Source: Nocardioides kongjuensis
Lineage (GTDB): Bacteria; Actinomycetota; Actinomycetes; Propionibacteriales; Nocardioidaceae
Direction of reading: 5' to 3'
Assembly (NCBI RefSeq): GCF_013409625.1
Contig: NZ_JACCBF010000001.1
Location: 3,909,001-3,973,000 of the forward strand
DNA: 64,000 bases
Shown here in pieces: positions 9,628 through 17,409 of the stretch. The position numbers and the translations under genes are program-made. Under the pieces are notes generated by a model. It saw only the letters and a program-made list of their open reading frames with translations, did not search any database and was not told where the DNA came from. How positions within the stretch are numbered: the stretch's first letter is position 1; the number at the start of each line of letters is the position of its first letter.

Positions 9628-10158
9628 ATGCGCCTGTCCAGCAAGATCCTCGTCCCGCTCGCCACCCTGTCCGCCGCCGGCGCCATCGCCGTGGGCTCGG
9701 GTGCCACCTTCACGTCGCAGTCGGGGAACACCATCAGCGCGGTCACCTCCGGCACGCTGGCGCAGGCCAACTCCAAGGACGGCGGCGCGATCTTCGACCT
9801 GACCAACCTCAAGCCGGGCGACACCCTCAACGGCACCTTGTCGCTGACCAACACCGGCAGCCTGCCGGCGTCCTTCAGCCTCACCGAGACGTCGTCGACC
9901 AACGGCTTCACCGGTGACAACCTGAGCCTGTCGGTCACCAACACGACCACCGGCGCCACCGTCTACAACGGCACCTTCGGCGGCCTGGTCGACGGCGCGA
10001 AGACGGACATCGGCGTGATCCAGCCGGGCGCCGTCAACAGCTTCCGCTTCACGGTCAAGCTCGCGACGACCGCCCCGAACGCCGACCAGGGCAAGGCCGC
10101 GTCGGCCGCCTACCAGTGGGACTCGGTCCAGCTCAGCGGCGACACCGTCAACAAGTGA
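9628..10158 (+). CDS. TasA/camelysin-like secreted protein with SipW-type signal
   Basis: A small exported protein of 176 residues. The signal peptide MRLSSKILVPLATLSAAGAI runs into GSGATFTSQSGNT, the Gly/Ala-Thr-Phe pattern typical of SipW-dependent substrates. The mature part is Thr/Ser/Asn-rich with beta-strand character (LKPGDTLNGTLSLTNTGSLPASFSL), as in TasA/CalY biofilm-fibre and camelysin proteins. CAGGAGA at 9612-9618 precedes the ATG. The dedicated signal peptidase gene starts 7 bases after its stop. A role as a surface or fibre protein is inferred from family and context. No protease motif is visible, so a camelysin-like protease activity is not claimed. Confidence 0.8.
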   Translation: MRLSSKILVPLATLSAAGAIAVGSGATFTSQSGNTISAVTSGTLAQANSKDGGAIFDLTNLKPGDTLNGTLSLTNTGSLPASFSLTETSSTNGFTGDNLSLSVTNTTTGATVYNGTFGGLVDGAKTDIGVIQPGAVNSFRFTVKLATTAPNADQGKAASAAYQWDSVQLSGDTVNK

Positions 10159-10165
10159 TCTGATC

Positions 10166-10747
10166 ATGGCCGTCCACCGTCATCCGTCCCGCCCGCGCGT
10201 GGCCCGTCGCGTCGCCAGCAGCATCGGCACGTTCGCGCTGGTCGCCGTCTCCCTCGCGGCCGTCGCGTTCGTGCTGCCGGCGGGCCTGGGCTTCCAGCGC
10301 TACGTGATCACCGGCGGCTCGATGAGCGGGACCTACGACAAGGGCTCGGTCGTCTTCGAGCGGACGGTGCCGGCCGCCGACCTCGAGGTCGGCGACGTCA
10401 TCACCTACCAGCCGCCGGCCGCGTCCGGCGTGACCACGCTGGTGACCCACCGGGTCATCGGGATCAAGCACGACGCGCAGGGCCGGCAGGTGCTGCGCAC
10501 CCAGGGCGACGCGAACCCGGACCCGGACCCGTGGCGGTTCTCGCTGACCGCGCCGGAGCAGCCGGTGGTCGCGTTCTCCGTGCCGTACGTCGGCCGCGCC
10601 CTGATCGCGCTCGCCGACCGGGACACCCGGATGCTCGTCATCGGCGTCCCGGCGGCCCTGGTCGCCCTGCTCAGCCTCGGCCAGCTCGTGGCCGCCCTCC
10701 GCTCCCGTCCTGACCCGGCGCTGGGGGGTCGAGTCCGGACGGCCTGA
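10166..10747 (+). CDS. sipW: SipW-type signal peptidase I
   Basis: A membrane protein of 193 residues with an N-terminal helix at about 22-42 and a C-terminal helix at about 155-178. The nucleophile serine is S52 in ITGGSMSGTY. The general base is a histidine, H95 in TTLVTHRVIGI, rather than lysine. This Ser/His arrangement marks the ER/SipW branch of signal peptidase I. The GDVITYQPP and TQGDANPDPDPW boxes are also present. It lies immediately after the TasA-like gene and before an Ig-like surface protein whose leader has the same style, so these two are probably its substrates. Confidence 0.92.
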   Translation: MAVHRHPSRPRVARRVASSIGTFALVAVSLAAVAFVLPAGLGFQRYVITGGSMSGTYDKGSVVFERTVPAADLEVGDVITYQPPAASGVTTLVTHRVIGIKHDAQGRQVLRTQGDANPDPDPWRFSLTAPEQPVVAFSVPYVGRALIALADRDTRMLVIGVPAALVALLSLGQLVAALRSRPDPALGGRVRTA

Positions 10748-10773
10748 CGGCATCGTGCCGTCGACTGGGGACA

Positions 10774-10821
10774 GCCGGGCTCGCGTCTGTGGGAACGCGG
10801 GCCCGGCGCCCCCCTTTTTTT
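10774..10821 (+). terminator. Strong intrinsic terminator after sipW
   Basis: GCCGGGCTCGCG (10774-10785) pairs with CGCGGGCCCGGC (10796-10807) around a 10-base loop, with one T-G wobble. Six or more C residues and T7 (10815-10821) follow. It separates the TasA/SipW pair from the Ig-like protein gene. Confidence 0.88.
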
Positions 10822-10870
10822 GTGGAGATCGCGTGACCCGCCCGTGGATGTCCCGTGGCTCCCTCCTCCC

Positions 10871-10876
10871 TAGCGT
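10871..10876 (+). promoter_or_regulatory. -10 box upstream of the Ig-like protein gene
   Basis: TAGCGT lies about 48 bases before the ATG at 10924 and just after a strong terminator, so the downstream gene needs its own promoter. An AAGGA ribosome site at 10910-10914 fits the short leader. Confidence 0.4.
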
Positions 10877-10923
10877 TGAGGACGACCTCCTCCGCCTCAC
10901 CCCGTCACGAAGGACGCCCTCGA

Positions 10924-12726
10924 ATGCGACTCCCGACCACCCTGCGCCTGGCCGTCCTCGGCCTGCTCGGCGCATGGCTGGTCCTGGCGTCGACGGCGTC
11001 CTCGGACGCGACGTACGTGCGGTCGACCACCAACACCGCGACCGTGCGCGCCGCGGCCGACTGGACACCGCCGGCGCTCGCCCTCGCCCAGCCTGCGACG
11101 CCGGTCCAGGGCACACTCACCCTGACCGCGAGCGCCACCGACGCCGAGTCCGGCCTCGCCTCCGTCGTGTTCCAGTACCTCGCACCGGGCAGCAGCTCGT
11201 GGACGACGGCGTGCACGACCACCACGGCGCCGTACGCATGCGCGTGGGACACGCGCGCCGGAGCGGACGGTGGCTACGACCTGCGGGCCCGTGCCGTCAA
11301 CGGCGCGGGCTACACCACGGTCTCCGACGTCGTCTCGACCACCGTCGCCAACAACGTCCTCGTCGTGCTCGCCAACCCCGGCGAGGTCGTCCGCGGCACC
11401 GTGTCGCTCAAGACGAGCGTCTACAACGGCGGCGCGCTGCCGTGGCTGGTCACCGTGCAGTACACGACCAGTGGCGGCAGCAGCTGGAAGACCCTCTGCT
11501 CCGGGCTGAGCGCGCCGTTCACCTGCTCCTGGCCGACGACGGCCTTCAGCAACGACTCCTTCGACCTGCGTGCGGTGGCCACCGCCGGACCGACCTCCAG
11601 CATCTCGGCCGTCGTCGGCGACGTGCTCGTCGACAACGCGGCGCCCACGGTCACGATGGTCGACCCCGGCAGCCCTCTCAGCGGCACGACGACCTTCACC
11701 GCGACCGCGAGCGACGCGGGCGCAGGCGTCCAGCAGGTCGTGCTCCAGTACGCCCCGAGCGGCGGCGGCTACCAGACGCTCTGCACGCTCACCGCGGACC
11801 CCTACTCCTGCCGGTACGCCACGACCGCCCTGGCCGACGGCAGCTACGCGTTCCGCGCCGTCGCGACCGACGTCGCCGGCAACACCGCCACGTCGTCGGC
11901 CGTGACCGGACGCGTCGTCGACAACACCGTCTCCTCGGTGTCCCTCGACGACCCCGGCGCCTTCCTGTCGGGCAGGGCGACGATCACCGCGCAGGCCAGC
12001 TCGACCTCGGGCATCGCCTCGGTCCGGATCCAGTACGCCGTCGGCGGCACCACGTCGTGGACCGACCTGTGCACCGCGACCGCCACGCCGTACGCCTGCA
12101 CCTGGGACACGACCACGGTCCCCAACGGCTCCTACGACCTGCGGGCCGTGCTGACCGACGGTCGGGGCGCGACGTCCACCTCGGCCGTCGTCAGCGGTCG
12201 CAAGGTCGACAACAGTCGCCTCCGTGCGGTCGACGTGCAGACGGCCAACGGCGACGGGACCGCCGGCCACGTCGACGCGGGCGACACCTTGACCCTGACC
12301 TACGGCGACGTCGTCGCACCGGGCAGCATCACCGCCGGCTGGACCGGCACCGCACTGCCGGTCACCGTGCGGCTGCGCGACGGCAACCTGCTCGGCGGCA
12401 CCAGCAAGACCGACGCGATCGACGTGCTGCGCAACGGCGCCGCGGTCCAGCTCGGCTCCGTCGGGCTGCGCGAGGACTACGTCAAGGGCCGCAAGACCGC
12501 GCAGCTCAACGCCACGATGACGGCCACCACCGTCACCGTCGACGGCGTCGACCGCACCGTCGTGACCATCACGCTCGGGACCCTCGCGAGCGGCGGCGGG
12601 CTGCGCACCGTCACGACGCCCTCGACGATGCTGTGGACACCGTCCACGGCAGCGCAGTCCCCGAGCGGCGGCGCGTGTGCCGCGACCCCGGCCACCGAGT
12701 CCGGCGCGGCGGACCGGGAGTTCTGA
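10924..12726 (+). CDS. Surface protein with four Ig-like repeats (SipW-type leader)
   Basis: An exported protein of 600 residues. The leader (about 1-30) ends SSDATYVRSTTNTATV and is followed by AAADWTPP, a pattern common after SipW-processed signals. Four tandem Ig-like repeats of about 95 residues follow (roughly 49-145, 146-238, 239-332, 333-427). Each contains a paired-cysteine element (TACTTTTAPYACAW, TLCSGLSAPFTCSW, TLCTLTADPYSCRY, DLCTATATPYACTW) and closes with a YDLRAVATD-like strand and VDN linker. The C-terminal 170 residues form a different beta-rich domain (TLTLTYGDVVAPGSITAGW). There is no sortase motif. It is probably an extracellular adhesive or structural protein. The next gene overlaps its stop codon by 1 base. 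Confidence 0.8.
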   Translation: MRLPTTLRLAVLGLLGAWLVLASTASSDATYVRSTTNTATVRAAADWTPPALALAQPATPVQGTLTLTASATDAESGLASVVFQYLAPGSSSWTTACTTTTAPYACAWDTRAGADGGYDLRARAVNGAGYTTVSDVVSTTVANNVLVVLANPGEVVRGTVSLKTSVYNGGALPWLVTVQYTTSGGSSWKTLCSGLSAPFTCSWPTTAFSNDSFDLRAVATAGPTSSISAVVGDVLVDNAAPTVTMVDPGSPLSGTTTFTATASDAGAGVQQVVLQYAPSGGGYQTLCTLTADPYSCRYATTALADGSYAFRAVATDVAGNTATSSAVTGRVVDNTVSSVSLDDPGAFLSGRATITAQASSTSGIASVRIQYAVGGTTSWTDLCTATATPYACTWDTTTVPNGSYDLRAVLTDGRGATSTSAVVSGRKVDNSRLRAVDVQTANGDGTAGHVDAGDTLTLTYGDVVAPGSITAGWTGTALPVTVRLRDGNLLGGTSKTDAIDVLRNGAAVQLGSVGLREDYVKGRKTAQLNATMTATTVTVDGVDRTVVTITLGTLASGGGLRTVTTPSTMLWTPSTAAQSPSGGACAATPATESGAADREF

Positions 12727-13127
12727 TGGGCGCGCACACCCGGGGCTCGTGGACGGCCGCCGTCCTCACCGCGCTGCTCGGCGTGGGCCAGCTCGGCTGG
12801 GCGGTCGGCGGCGACCGCGCGACGACGACCGCGCTGGTGCTCGCCCCGCTCAGCCTGCTGGCCGCAGCGGCGCTGGCCCGGGTCAACTGCCTCGAGAGCC
12901 GACTGGCCGTGGTCCTCGTCGCCACCGCGCCGATCCTGCTCACCGCCCTCGCCCTGACCATCGGGCTGCCGGGCCAGTCCCGGCAGGTCTTCGACGCCGC
13001 CGCCCTCGCCGGCCTGGTGGTGCCGTTCGGCGTGCTGGTGGCGATCGACGCCGACCGCCGGATCCGCACCCGCCGGGCACGCACGACCGGTTCGCGCGAC
13101 GACGACCCCTGGAGATCCCGTCAGTAG
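12726..13127 (+). CDS. Small integral membrane protein of unknown function
   Basis: A protein of 133 residues with about four hydrophobic segments (AAVLTALLGVGQLGWAV, TALVLAPLSLLAAAALA, LAVVLVATAPILLTALALTIG, AALAGLVVPFGVLVAID) and a basic C-terminus (RRIRTRRARTTGSR) expected in the cytoplasm. The ATG shares one base with the stop of the Ig-like protein gene (TGATG), so the two are translationally coupled. I do not recognise the family. It could help export or anchor the upstream surface protein. Confidence 0.7.
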   Translation: MGAHTRGSWTAAVLTALLGVGQLGWAVGGDRATTTALVLAPLSLLAAAALARVNCLESRLAVVLVATAPILLTALALTIGLPGQSRQVFDAAALAGLVVPFGVLVAIDADRRIRTRRARTTGSRDDDPWRSRQ

Positions 13128-13273
13128 GTGCCGTCGGCGCGGGCGTCGCGAGACGCGGGTGCTGGCCGGGCGGCGGAGCGATGTCGTGCTGGCCTGCCCA
13201 TCGAGCGACGCCAAGGCCGCCAGCGCCCGTGTGTCGCGGCGCGCAGCAGGCGCCACCTGCTGGCGGGATCTCC

Positions 13274-13279
13274 TATGCT
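13274..13279 (+). promoter_or_regulatory. -10 box for the OmpR-type regulator gene
   Basis: TATGCT lies 7 bases before the GTG at 13287, the same leaderless geometry as elsewhere in the window. A GGTGAGG at 13281-13287 could alternatively serve the in-frame GTG at 13293. Confidence 0.45.
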
Positions 13280-13286
13280 CGGTGAG

Positions 13287-14015
13287 GTGCCCGTGCGCCT
13301 GCTGATCGTCGAGGACGACGACGCCATCGCCGCGCCGCTCGTGCGCGCCGTCCAGCGCGAGGGGTACGACGTCGACCGGGTCGCGGCCGGCCAGCCGGCG
13401 ATCGACCAGGTCGCTGCTGGCGGGGTCGACCTGCTGCTGCTCGACCTCGGCCTGCCCGACATGGACGGGCTCGACGTGTGCCGGCGGGTCCGCGCCGACG
13501 GCTTCGAGGGCGGCATCGTCATCCTCACCGCCCGTGCCGGCGAGCTCGACCGGGTCGTGGGCCTCGACGTCGGCGCCGACGACTACCTGGCCAAGCCGTT
13601 CAGCCTCTCCGAGCTGCTGGCCCGGGTGCGGGCCCTGCTGCGCCGCTCGCACCGGCCGGCGGTGGTGGCGCAGCCGGGCGACGTACCCGTTGCCCCGGAG
13701 GCGACCGCCGGACCGTCAGCGACCGGGGACGTGTCGTTCCGCGTCGACCGCGACGCCCGGCGGGCGTGGGTCGGCGGGACCGAGCTGTCCCTGACCGCCA
13801 AGGAGTTCGACGTCCTGGCGCTGCTCGACGAGCGCCGGGGAGCGGTCGTGACCCGCGAGGACCTGATGGCGCAGGTGTGGGACGAGAACTGGTTCGGGTC
13901 GACCAAGACGCTCGACACCACGGTCGGCCGGCTGCGCCAGAAGCTGGTCGACGGCTCCGCACCGATCCGGCTCGACACCGTGCGCGGGGTCGGGTTCCGG
14001 CTGGAGGAAGGCTGA
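13287..14015 (+). CDS. OmpR/PhoB-family response regulator
   Basis: A regulator of 242 residues. The receiver domain (1-120) has the acidic pair in LLIVEDDDA, the phosphoacceptor aspartate D53 in LLLLDLGLPDMDG, the Thr in VILTARAG and the Lys in YLAKPFSLSELL. A winged-helix output domain lies at about 150-240 (LSLTAKEFDVLALLDERRGAVVTREDLMAQVW, TVGRLRQKL, IRLDTVRGVGFRLE). A Pro/Ala-rich linker separates them. GTG 13287 fits a leaderless transcript, while GTG 13293 with its own ribosome site would shorten the protein by two residues. The histidine kinase follows after 91 bases, so they form a two-component pair. Confidence 0.93.
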   Translation: MPVRLLIVEDDDAIAAPLVRAVQREGYDVDRVAAGQPAIDQVAAGGVDLLLLDLGLPDMDGLDVCRRVRADGFEGGIVILTARAGELDRVVGLDVGADDYLAKPFSLSELLARVRALLRRSHRPAVVAQPGDVPVAPEATAGPSATGDVSFRVDRDARRAWVGGTELSLTAKEFDVLALLDERRGAVVTREDLMAQVWDENWFGSTKTLDTTVGRLRQKLVDGSAPIRLDTVRGVGFRLEEG

Positions 14016-14106
14016 TCGATGGCGCCGTCGCGAGACTCGGGTGGCGAGTGCGCCGGCACGGCGCAGGCGGGATCGACCGGCGTCGCTGCACAGGACGCCG
14101 CGGCCG

Positions 14107-15381
14107 ATGCGTGACCGGCTGGTCCTCGCGTTCGTCGGCCTCACGGTCGCGGTGATCGGCCTGTACGGCGTGCCCCGCGCCTACTTCCTCGCCGACCTGG
14201 TTCGCGACCAGGCCCGGACCGACCTGAAGGGCAGCGCCGCGGTGCTCGAGGACCTGGTCGCCGAGCGGCAGCGCACGGGCGGCGAGGTCGACGCAGCACT
14301 GCTCCGGGGCGGCCTGGTCGCGGCCGACCGGGTCGAGCTCGACCCACCTGCGGGGAGCACGCTCGTCGTGGGCGACCCGGCGGCCGGCACGGAGGGCGTC
14401 ACCGTCGCCCGCGACCTCCCCGACGGGAGCACGCTGCGGCTCACCGTGTCCGGGGAGTCGATCGGCGCCAGCATCCGCGAGGCCCTGCTCCCCCTGGTCC
14501 TCCTGGGCCTGGGGCTCGCGATCGCCGCCGCCGGGCTGGGCGCCCTCATCGCCCGCCGGCTGTCGCGGCCCTTCCAGGACCTCGCGCAGTTCTCCCGCGA
14601 CCTGGGTCACGGACGGTTCGACCTCGACGTGCCGACGTACGCCGTTCCGGAGGCGGACGCGATCGGCGCCTCCCTGCGTGGCGCGGCCAGCCAGCTCGAC
14701 GGACTCGTGCGGCGAGAGCGCGAGTTCGCCGCGAACGCCTCCCACCAGCTGCGCACCCCCATCACGGCGCTCCGGCTCAACCTCGAGGACCTCACCCTGT
14801 GGCCGGAGACCGACCCCGCCGTCGCGGCAGAGCTCGAGCGCGGCCTCGGCGAGCTGGACCGGCTCAGCGGCGCCATCGACGAGCTGCTCGACCTGGCCCG
14901 CGGGCGGCGGATCGAGGCCCAGCAGGTGGTCGACCTCGTCGCCGTGGTCCGTGCGGGCGAGGCGCGTTGGTCACGGCACCTGGCCGCGGAGGAGCGCGAG
15001 CTCGTGGTCGGGCAGGTGGGACGACGCTCGCGCACCCGGGTCCCGCTCGGCCCGCTGGAGCAGGTCCTCGACGTCCTCGTCGACAACGCCCGCAAACACG
15101 GCCGCGGCACGATCACGGTCGAGGTCCGCGACGCCGGCACCCACCTCGAGATCGTGGTCGGGGACGAGGGCACGGCGCAGCTGGGCCCCGAGGTGTTCCG
15201 GCGCGGTGTGAGCAGCGGGTCCGCCGGCTCCGAGGGGATCGGCCTGGCCGTCGCCGCGGAGCTCGCCGAGGTCTGCGGTGGTCACCTGTCGCTCGACACG
15301 ACGTCGGCCACCACGCGGTTCGTGCTGTGGCTCCCGCCCCGCGACCGGACCGTCACCCGGCCAGCTGTCCCCGCTTCCTGA
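14107..15381 (+). CDS. Sensor histidine kinase partner of the OmpR-type regulator
   Basis: A membrane kinase of 424 residues with membrane helices at about 5-25 and 127-148 around a small extracytoplasmic sensor domain of about 100 residues. A HAMP-like segment follows, then the HisKA box FAANASHQLRTPITALRLNLEDL with H213. The HATPase region has an N-box (LEQVLDVLVDNARKHG) and G-boxes (VVGDEGTAQ, SAGSEGIGLAVAAELAEVCGG). ATG 14107 is preceded by AGGACG. A GTG at 14041 would add an arginine-rich, less likely N-terminus. The ligand is unknown. The 3' end overlaps the convergent ECF sigma gene by 29 bases. Confidence 0.92.
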   Translation: MRDRLVLAFVGLTVAVIGLYGVPRAYFLADLVRDQARTDLKGSAAVLEDLVAERQRTGGEVDAALLRGGLVAADRVELDPPAGSTLVVGDPAAGTEGVTVARDLPDGSTLRLTVSGESIGASIREALLPLVLLGLGLAIAAAGLGALIARRLSRPFQDLAQFSRDLGHGRFDLDVPTYAVPEADAIGASLRGAASQLDGLVRREREFAANASHQLRTPITALRLNLEDLTLWPETDPAVAAELERGLGELDRLSGAIDELLDLARGRRIEAQQVVDLVAVVRAGEARWSRHLAAEERELVVGQVGRRSRTRVPLGPLEQVLDVLVDNARKHGRGTITVEVRDAGTHLEIVVGDEGTAQLGPEVFRRGVSSGSAGSEGIGLAVAAELAEVCGGHLSLDTTSATTRFVLWLPPRDRTVTRPAVPAS

Positions 15382-16570
15382 GCAGGAAGGCGCGCTCGGC
15401 CTGGTTGTCGCACACGGCCAGCGCGGCGTCGTACTGCTCCCGGGACGCGGCGCTGCGACCCAGCCGGCGCAGCAGCTCGGCACGGGTGGCGTGCCACGCG
15501 TGGTAGCCCTCGAGCGGCAGTCGCTCGACGATCGCGAGGGCGACCTCGGGGCCGTCGAGCTCGGCGACGGCGACCGCGCGGTTGAGGGCGACGATCGGCG
15601 ACGGGTCGATCCGCGCGAGCTGGTCGTAGAGCGCGACGACCTGGGACCAGTCGGTCGCGGCGGCGGTCGGGGCGTCGGTGTGGACGGCGTTGATCGCAGC
15701 CAGGACCTGGTAGCGCCCGGGCCGGTTGGCGGCGAGGCAGGCGCGCACCAGGTCGTGGCCCTCGGCGATCAGGGCACGGTCCCAGCCGCCACGGTCCTGC
15801 TCCTCGAGCGGGACCAGCTCCCCACCCCGCACCCGTGCCGTACGGCGCGCCTCGGTCAGCAGCAGCATCGCCAGCAGGCCGGTGACCTCGAGGTCGGCGG
15901 GCAGCAGCTCGTGGAGGATCCGGGCGAGCCGGATCGCCTCGCCGGTGAGCTCCTCGCGGATCGGGTCGCCGTCACCCGACGACAGGTAGCCCTCGTTGAA
16001 GATCAGCAGCAGCACCGCGAGCACGGCACCGACCCGCCCGGGCAGGTCCGCGGCCTCGGGCACCCGGTAGGGGATGTTGGCCCCCTTGATCTTGCCCTTG
16101 GCCCGGGTGATCCGCTGCGCCATCGTCGTCTCCTGGACGAGGAACGCGCTGGCGATCTCGGCGACGGTGAGGCCGCCGAGCAGCCGCAGGGTGAGCGCGA
16201 TCCGTGCCTCCGGCGCGAGCGCGGGGTGGCAGCAGGTGAAGATCAGCCGGAGCCGGTCGTCCTCGATGACGCCGGTCGGCTCGTGGGGTGTGTCGTCCTC
16301 GATCATGACGGCGGCCTGGTGCTTGCCGTCGCGGAGCTTCTCGCGGCGCAGGCGGTCGATCGCCCGGTTCCCGGCCGTGGTGGTCAGCCACGCTCCGGGG
16401 TTGGGCGGTACGCCGTGCGCCGGCCACTTCTCGAGTGCGGTGACGAGCGCCTCGCCGGCTGCGTCCTCCGCGAGGTCGATGTCGCCGAAGCGGCGGACCA
16501 GGGAGGCGATCAGCCGGCCGTACTCGTCGCGGAAGATCCGTTCGACGGCCGCGCGGGCGTCCTGGCTCAT
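15353..16570 (-). CDS. ECF42-type RNA polymerase sigma factor (DUF6596 C-terminal domain)
   Basis: A long ECF sigma factor of 405 residues. Sigma region 2 (VERIFRDEYGRLIASLVRRFGDIDLAEDAAGEALVTAL) and region 4 at about 115-170 (RIALTLRLLGGLTVAEIASAFLVQETTMAQRITRAKGKI) are followed by about 230 residues of helical C-terminal extension (NEGYLSSGDG, LLTEARRTARV, ALNRAVAVAELDGPEVAL). That extension and the overlapping upstream DGPF/YciI gene (4 bases shared) define the ECF42 group, in which the C-terminal domain replaces an anti-sigma factor as activity control. The 3' end overlaps the histidine kinase gene. Confidence 0.92.
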   Translation of the reverse strand: MSQDARAAVERIFRDEYGRLIASLVRRFGDIDLAEDAAGEALVTALEKWPAHGVPPNPGAWLTTTAGNRAIDRLRREKLRDGKHQAAVMIEDDTPHEPTGVIEDDRLRLIFTCCHPALAPEARIALTLRLLGGLTVAEIASAFLVQETTMAQRITRAKGKIKGANIPYRVPEAADLPGRVGAVLAVLLLIFNEGYLSSGDGDPIREELTGEAIRLARILHELLPADLEVTGLLAMLLLTEARRTARVRGGELVPLEEQDRGGWDRALIAEGHDLVRACLAANRPGRYQVLAAINAVHTDAPTAAATDWSQVVALYDQLARIDPSPIVALNRAVAVAELDGPEVALAIVERLPLEGYHAWHATRAELLRRLGRSAASREQYDAALAVCDNQAERAFLLRKRGQLAG

Positions 16571-16917
16571 TCGGCCTGGAAGGGACGGACCTCGACCTTG
16601 CCCTGGCAGGCCTTCGAGCCCGCGGCGGCGTACCTCATGGCGGTGTCGTGGTCGGGGACGTCGATGATCCAGAACCCGCCGATGTGCTCCTTGGTCTCGA
16701 GGTAGGGGCCGTCGGTGACGACGGGCGCGTCGCCGGTGCCGTCGACGACGGACGCGGACGCGACGGTCTCGAGCCCGCCCGCGAACACCCAGACGCCGTC
16801 GGCCTGGAGCTGCTTGTTGAACCGGTCCGTGTCGGCGAACATCTGCTGCATCTGATCGGGGGTGATCTGCGCGTAGTCGTCCTCGTTGCCGTGCACGGCC
16901 AGCAGGTACTGCGTCAT
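16567..16917 (-). CDS. DGPF-domain (YciI-like) protein linked to the ECF42 sigma factor
   Basis: A small protein of 116 residues with a ferredoxin-like YciI fold. The signature is present as DGPYLETKEHIGGFWIIDV (D69-G70-P71-Y72, the Phe of DGPF being Tyr here). AGGAGATC precedes the ATG. The stop overlaps the sigma factor start (ATGA). In other actinobacteria DGPF genes are the main targets of ECF42 sigma factors, so this is probably both operon partner and regulatory target. Biochemical activity of the family is not settled. Confidence 0.88.
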   Translation of the reverse strand: MTQYLLAVHGNEDDYAQITPDQMQQMFADTDRFNKQLQADGVWVFAGGLETVASASVVDGTGDAPVVTDGPYLETKEHIGGFWIIDVPDHDTAMRYAAAGSKACQGKVEVRPFQAE

Positions 16918-16977
16918 GGGGATCTCCTGGTATCGGTCGGTGCGGGGCGGTCCCGATGACCGCCTCCCACCCCCTCC

Positions 16978-17003
16978 ACGAACGGGGGATGCGCGATACG
17001 ACA
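16978..17003 (-). promoter_or_regulatory. Candidate ECF42 autoregulatory promoter
   Basis: On the minus strand TGTCGT (17003-16998) is followed after 15 bases by CGTTC (16982-16978), about 60 bases before the DGPF start. ECF42 sigma factors have been reported to use a TGTCGA-type -35. The match is imperfect. Confidence 0.3.
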
Positions 17004-17037
17004 GCCTTTCACGATCCGTCCTCGCGCGGGTGCGACG

Positions 17038-17337
17038 TCAGGCCAGTCGCTCGGTCAGGTGGACCTCGACGGTGTCACCGGCGCGCTTTCCCGAGTCGAC
17101 CCGCAGTGCGTCGGCGACCGGCAGCTTGTGCGTGCCGTCGCCGAGCGCCATGAACGACGTCTCGAACGGCGTGCCGTCGACGGTGCCGCGGACCTTGACC
17201 CGGCCGCGGGTGCCGAACCGGTCGACCGACTCGGGCCAGACCACGTAGGTCCAGCCGCCCTTCGCCTCGCTCCGGCGCAGGGTCTCGGTGAAGGTGATGT
17301 CGAGCGGCCCGACGCCGCTGTGCTCAGGTGTGCTCAT
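17038..17337 (-). CDS. DUF1905-domain protein
   Basis: A 99-residue protein carrying the DUF1905 fold: [45 protein letters not shown], then [27 protein letters not shown]. The size is typical for stand-alone members. These small beta-rich proteins have no agreed function and sometimes precede YdeI-type domains. There is no clear ribosome site. It is divergent from the sugar aminotransferase gene with 72 bases between starts. Confidence 0.75.
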   Translation of the reverse strand: MSTPEHSGVGPLDITFTETLRRSEAKGGWTYVVWPESVDRFGTRGRVKVRGTVDGTPFETSFMALGDGTHKLPVADALRVDSGKRAGDTVEVHLTERLA

Positions 17338-17397
17338 GGTGGTGCGGACCGTCGCCGTGAGCGGGACTCATCGCGTGGCCGCGGGTGGGCCCGTTGG

Positions 17398-17403
17398 TAG
17401 CCT
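17398..17403 (+). promoter_or_regulatory. -10 box for leaderless DegT-family gene
   Basis: TAGCCT lies exactly 6 bases before the GTG at 17410 and no Shine-Dalgarno sequence is present. Confidence 0.55.
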
Positions 17404-17409
17404 TGCGCG

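Noticed and set aside
10755..12725. Upstream part of a 790-codon frame covering the Ig-like gene region
   Set aside because: The part before 12726 is an Arg/His-rich out-of-frame shadow. Only the portion from ATG 12726 is a plausible gene.
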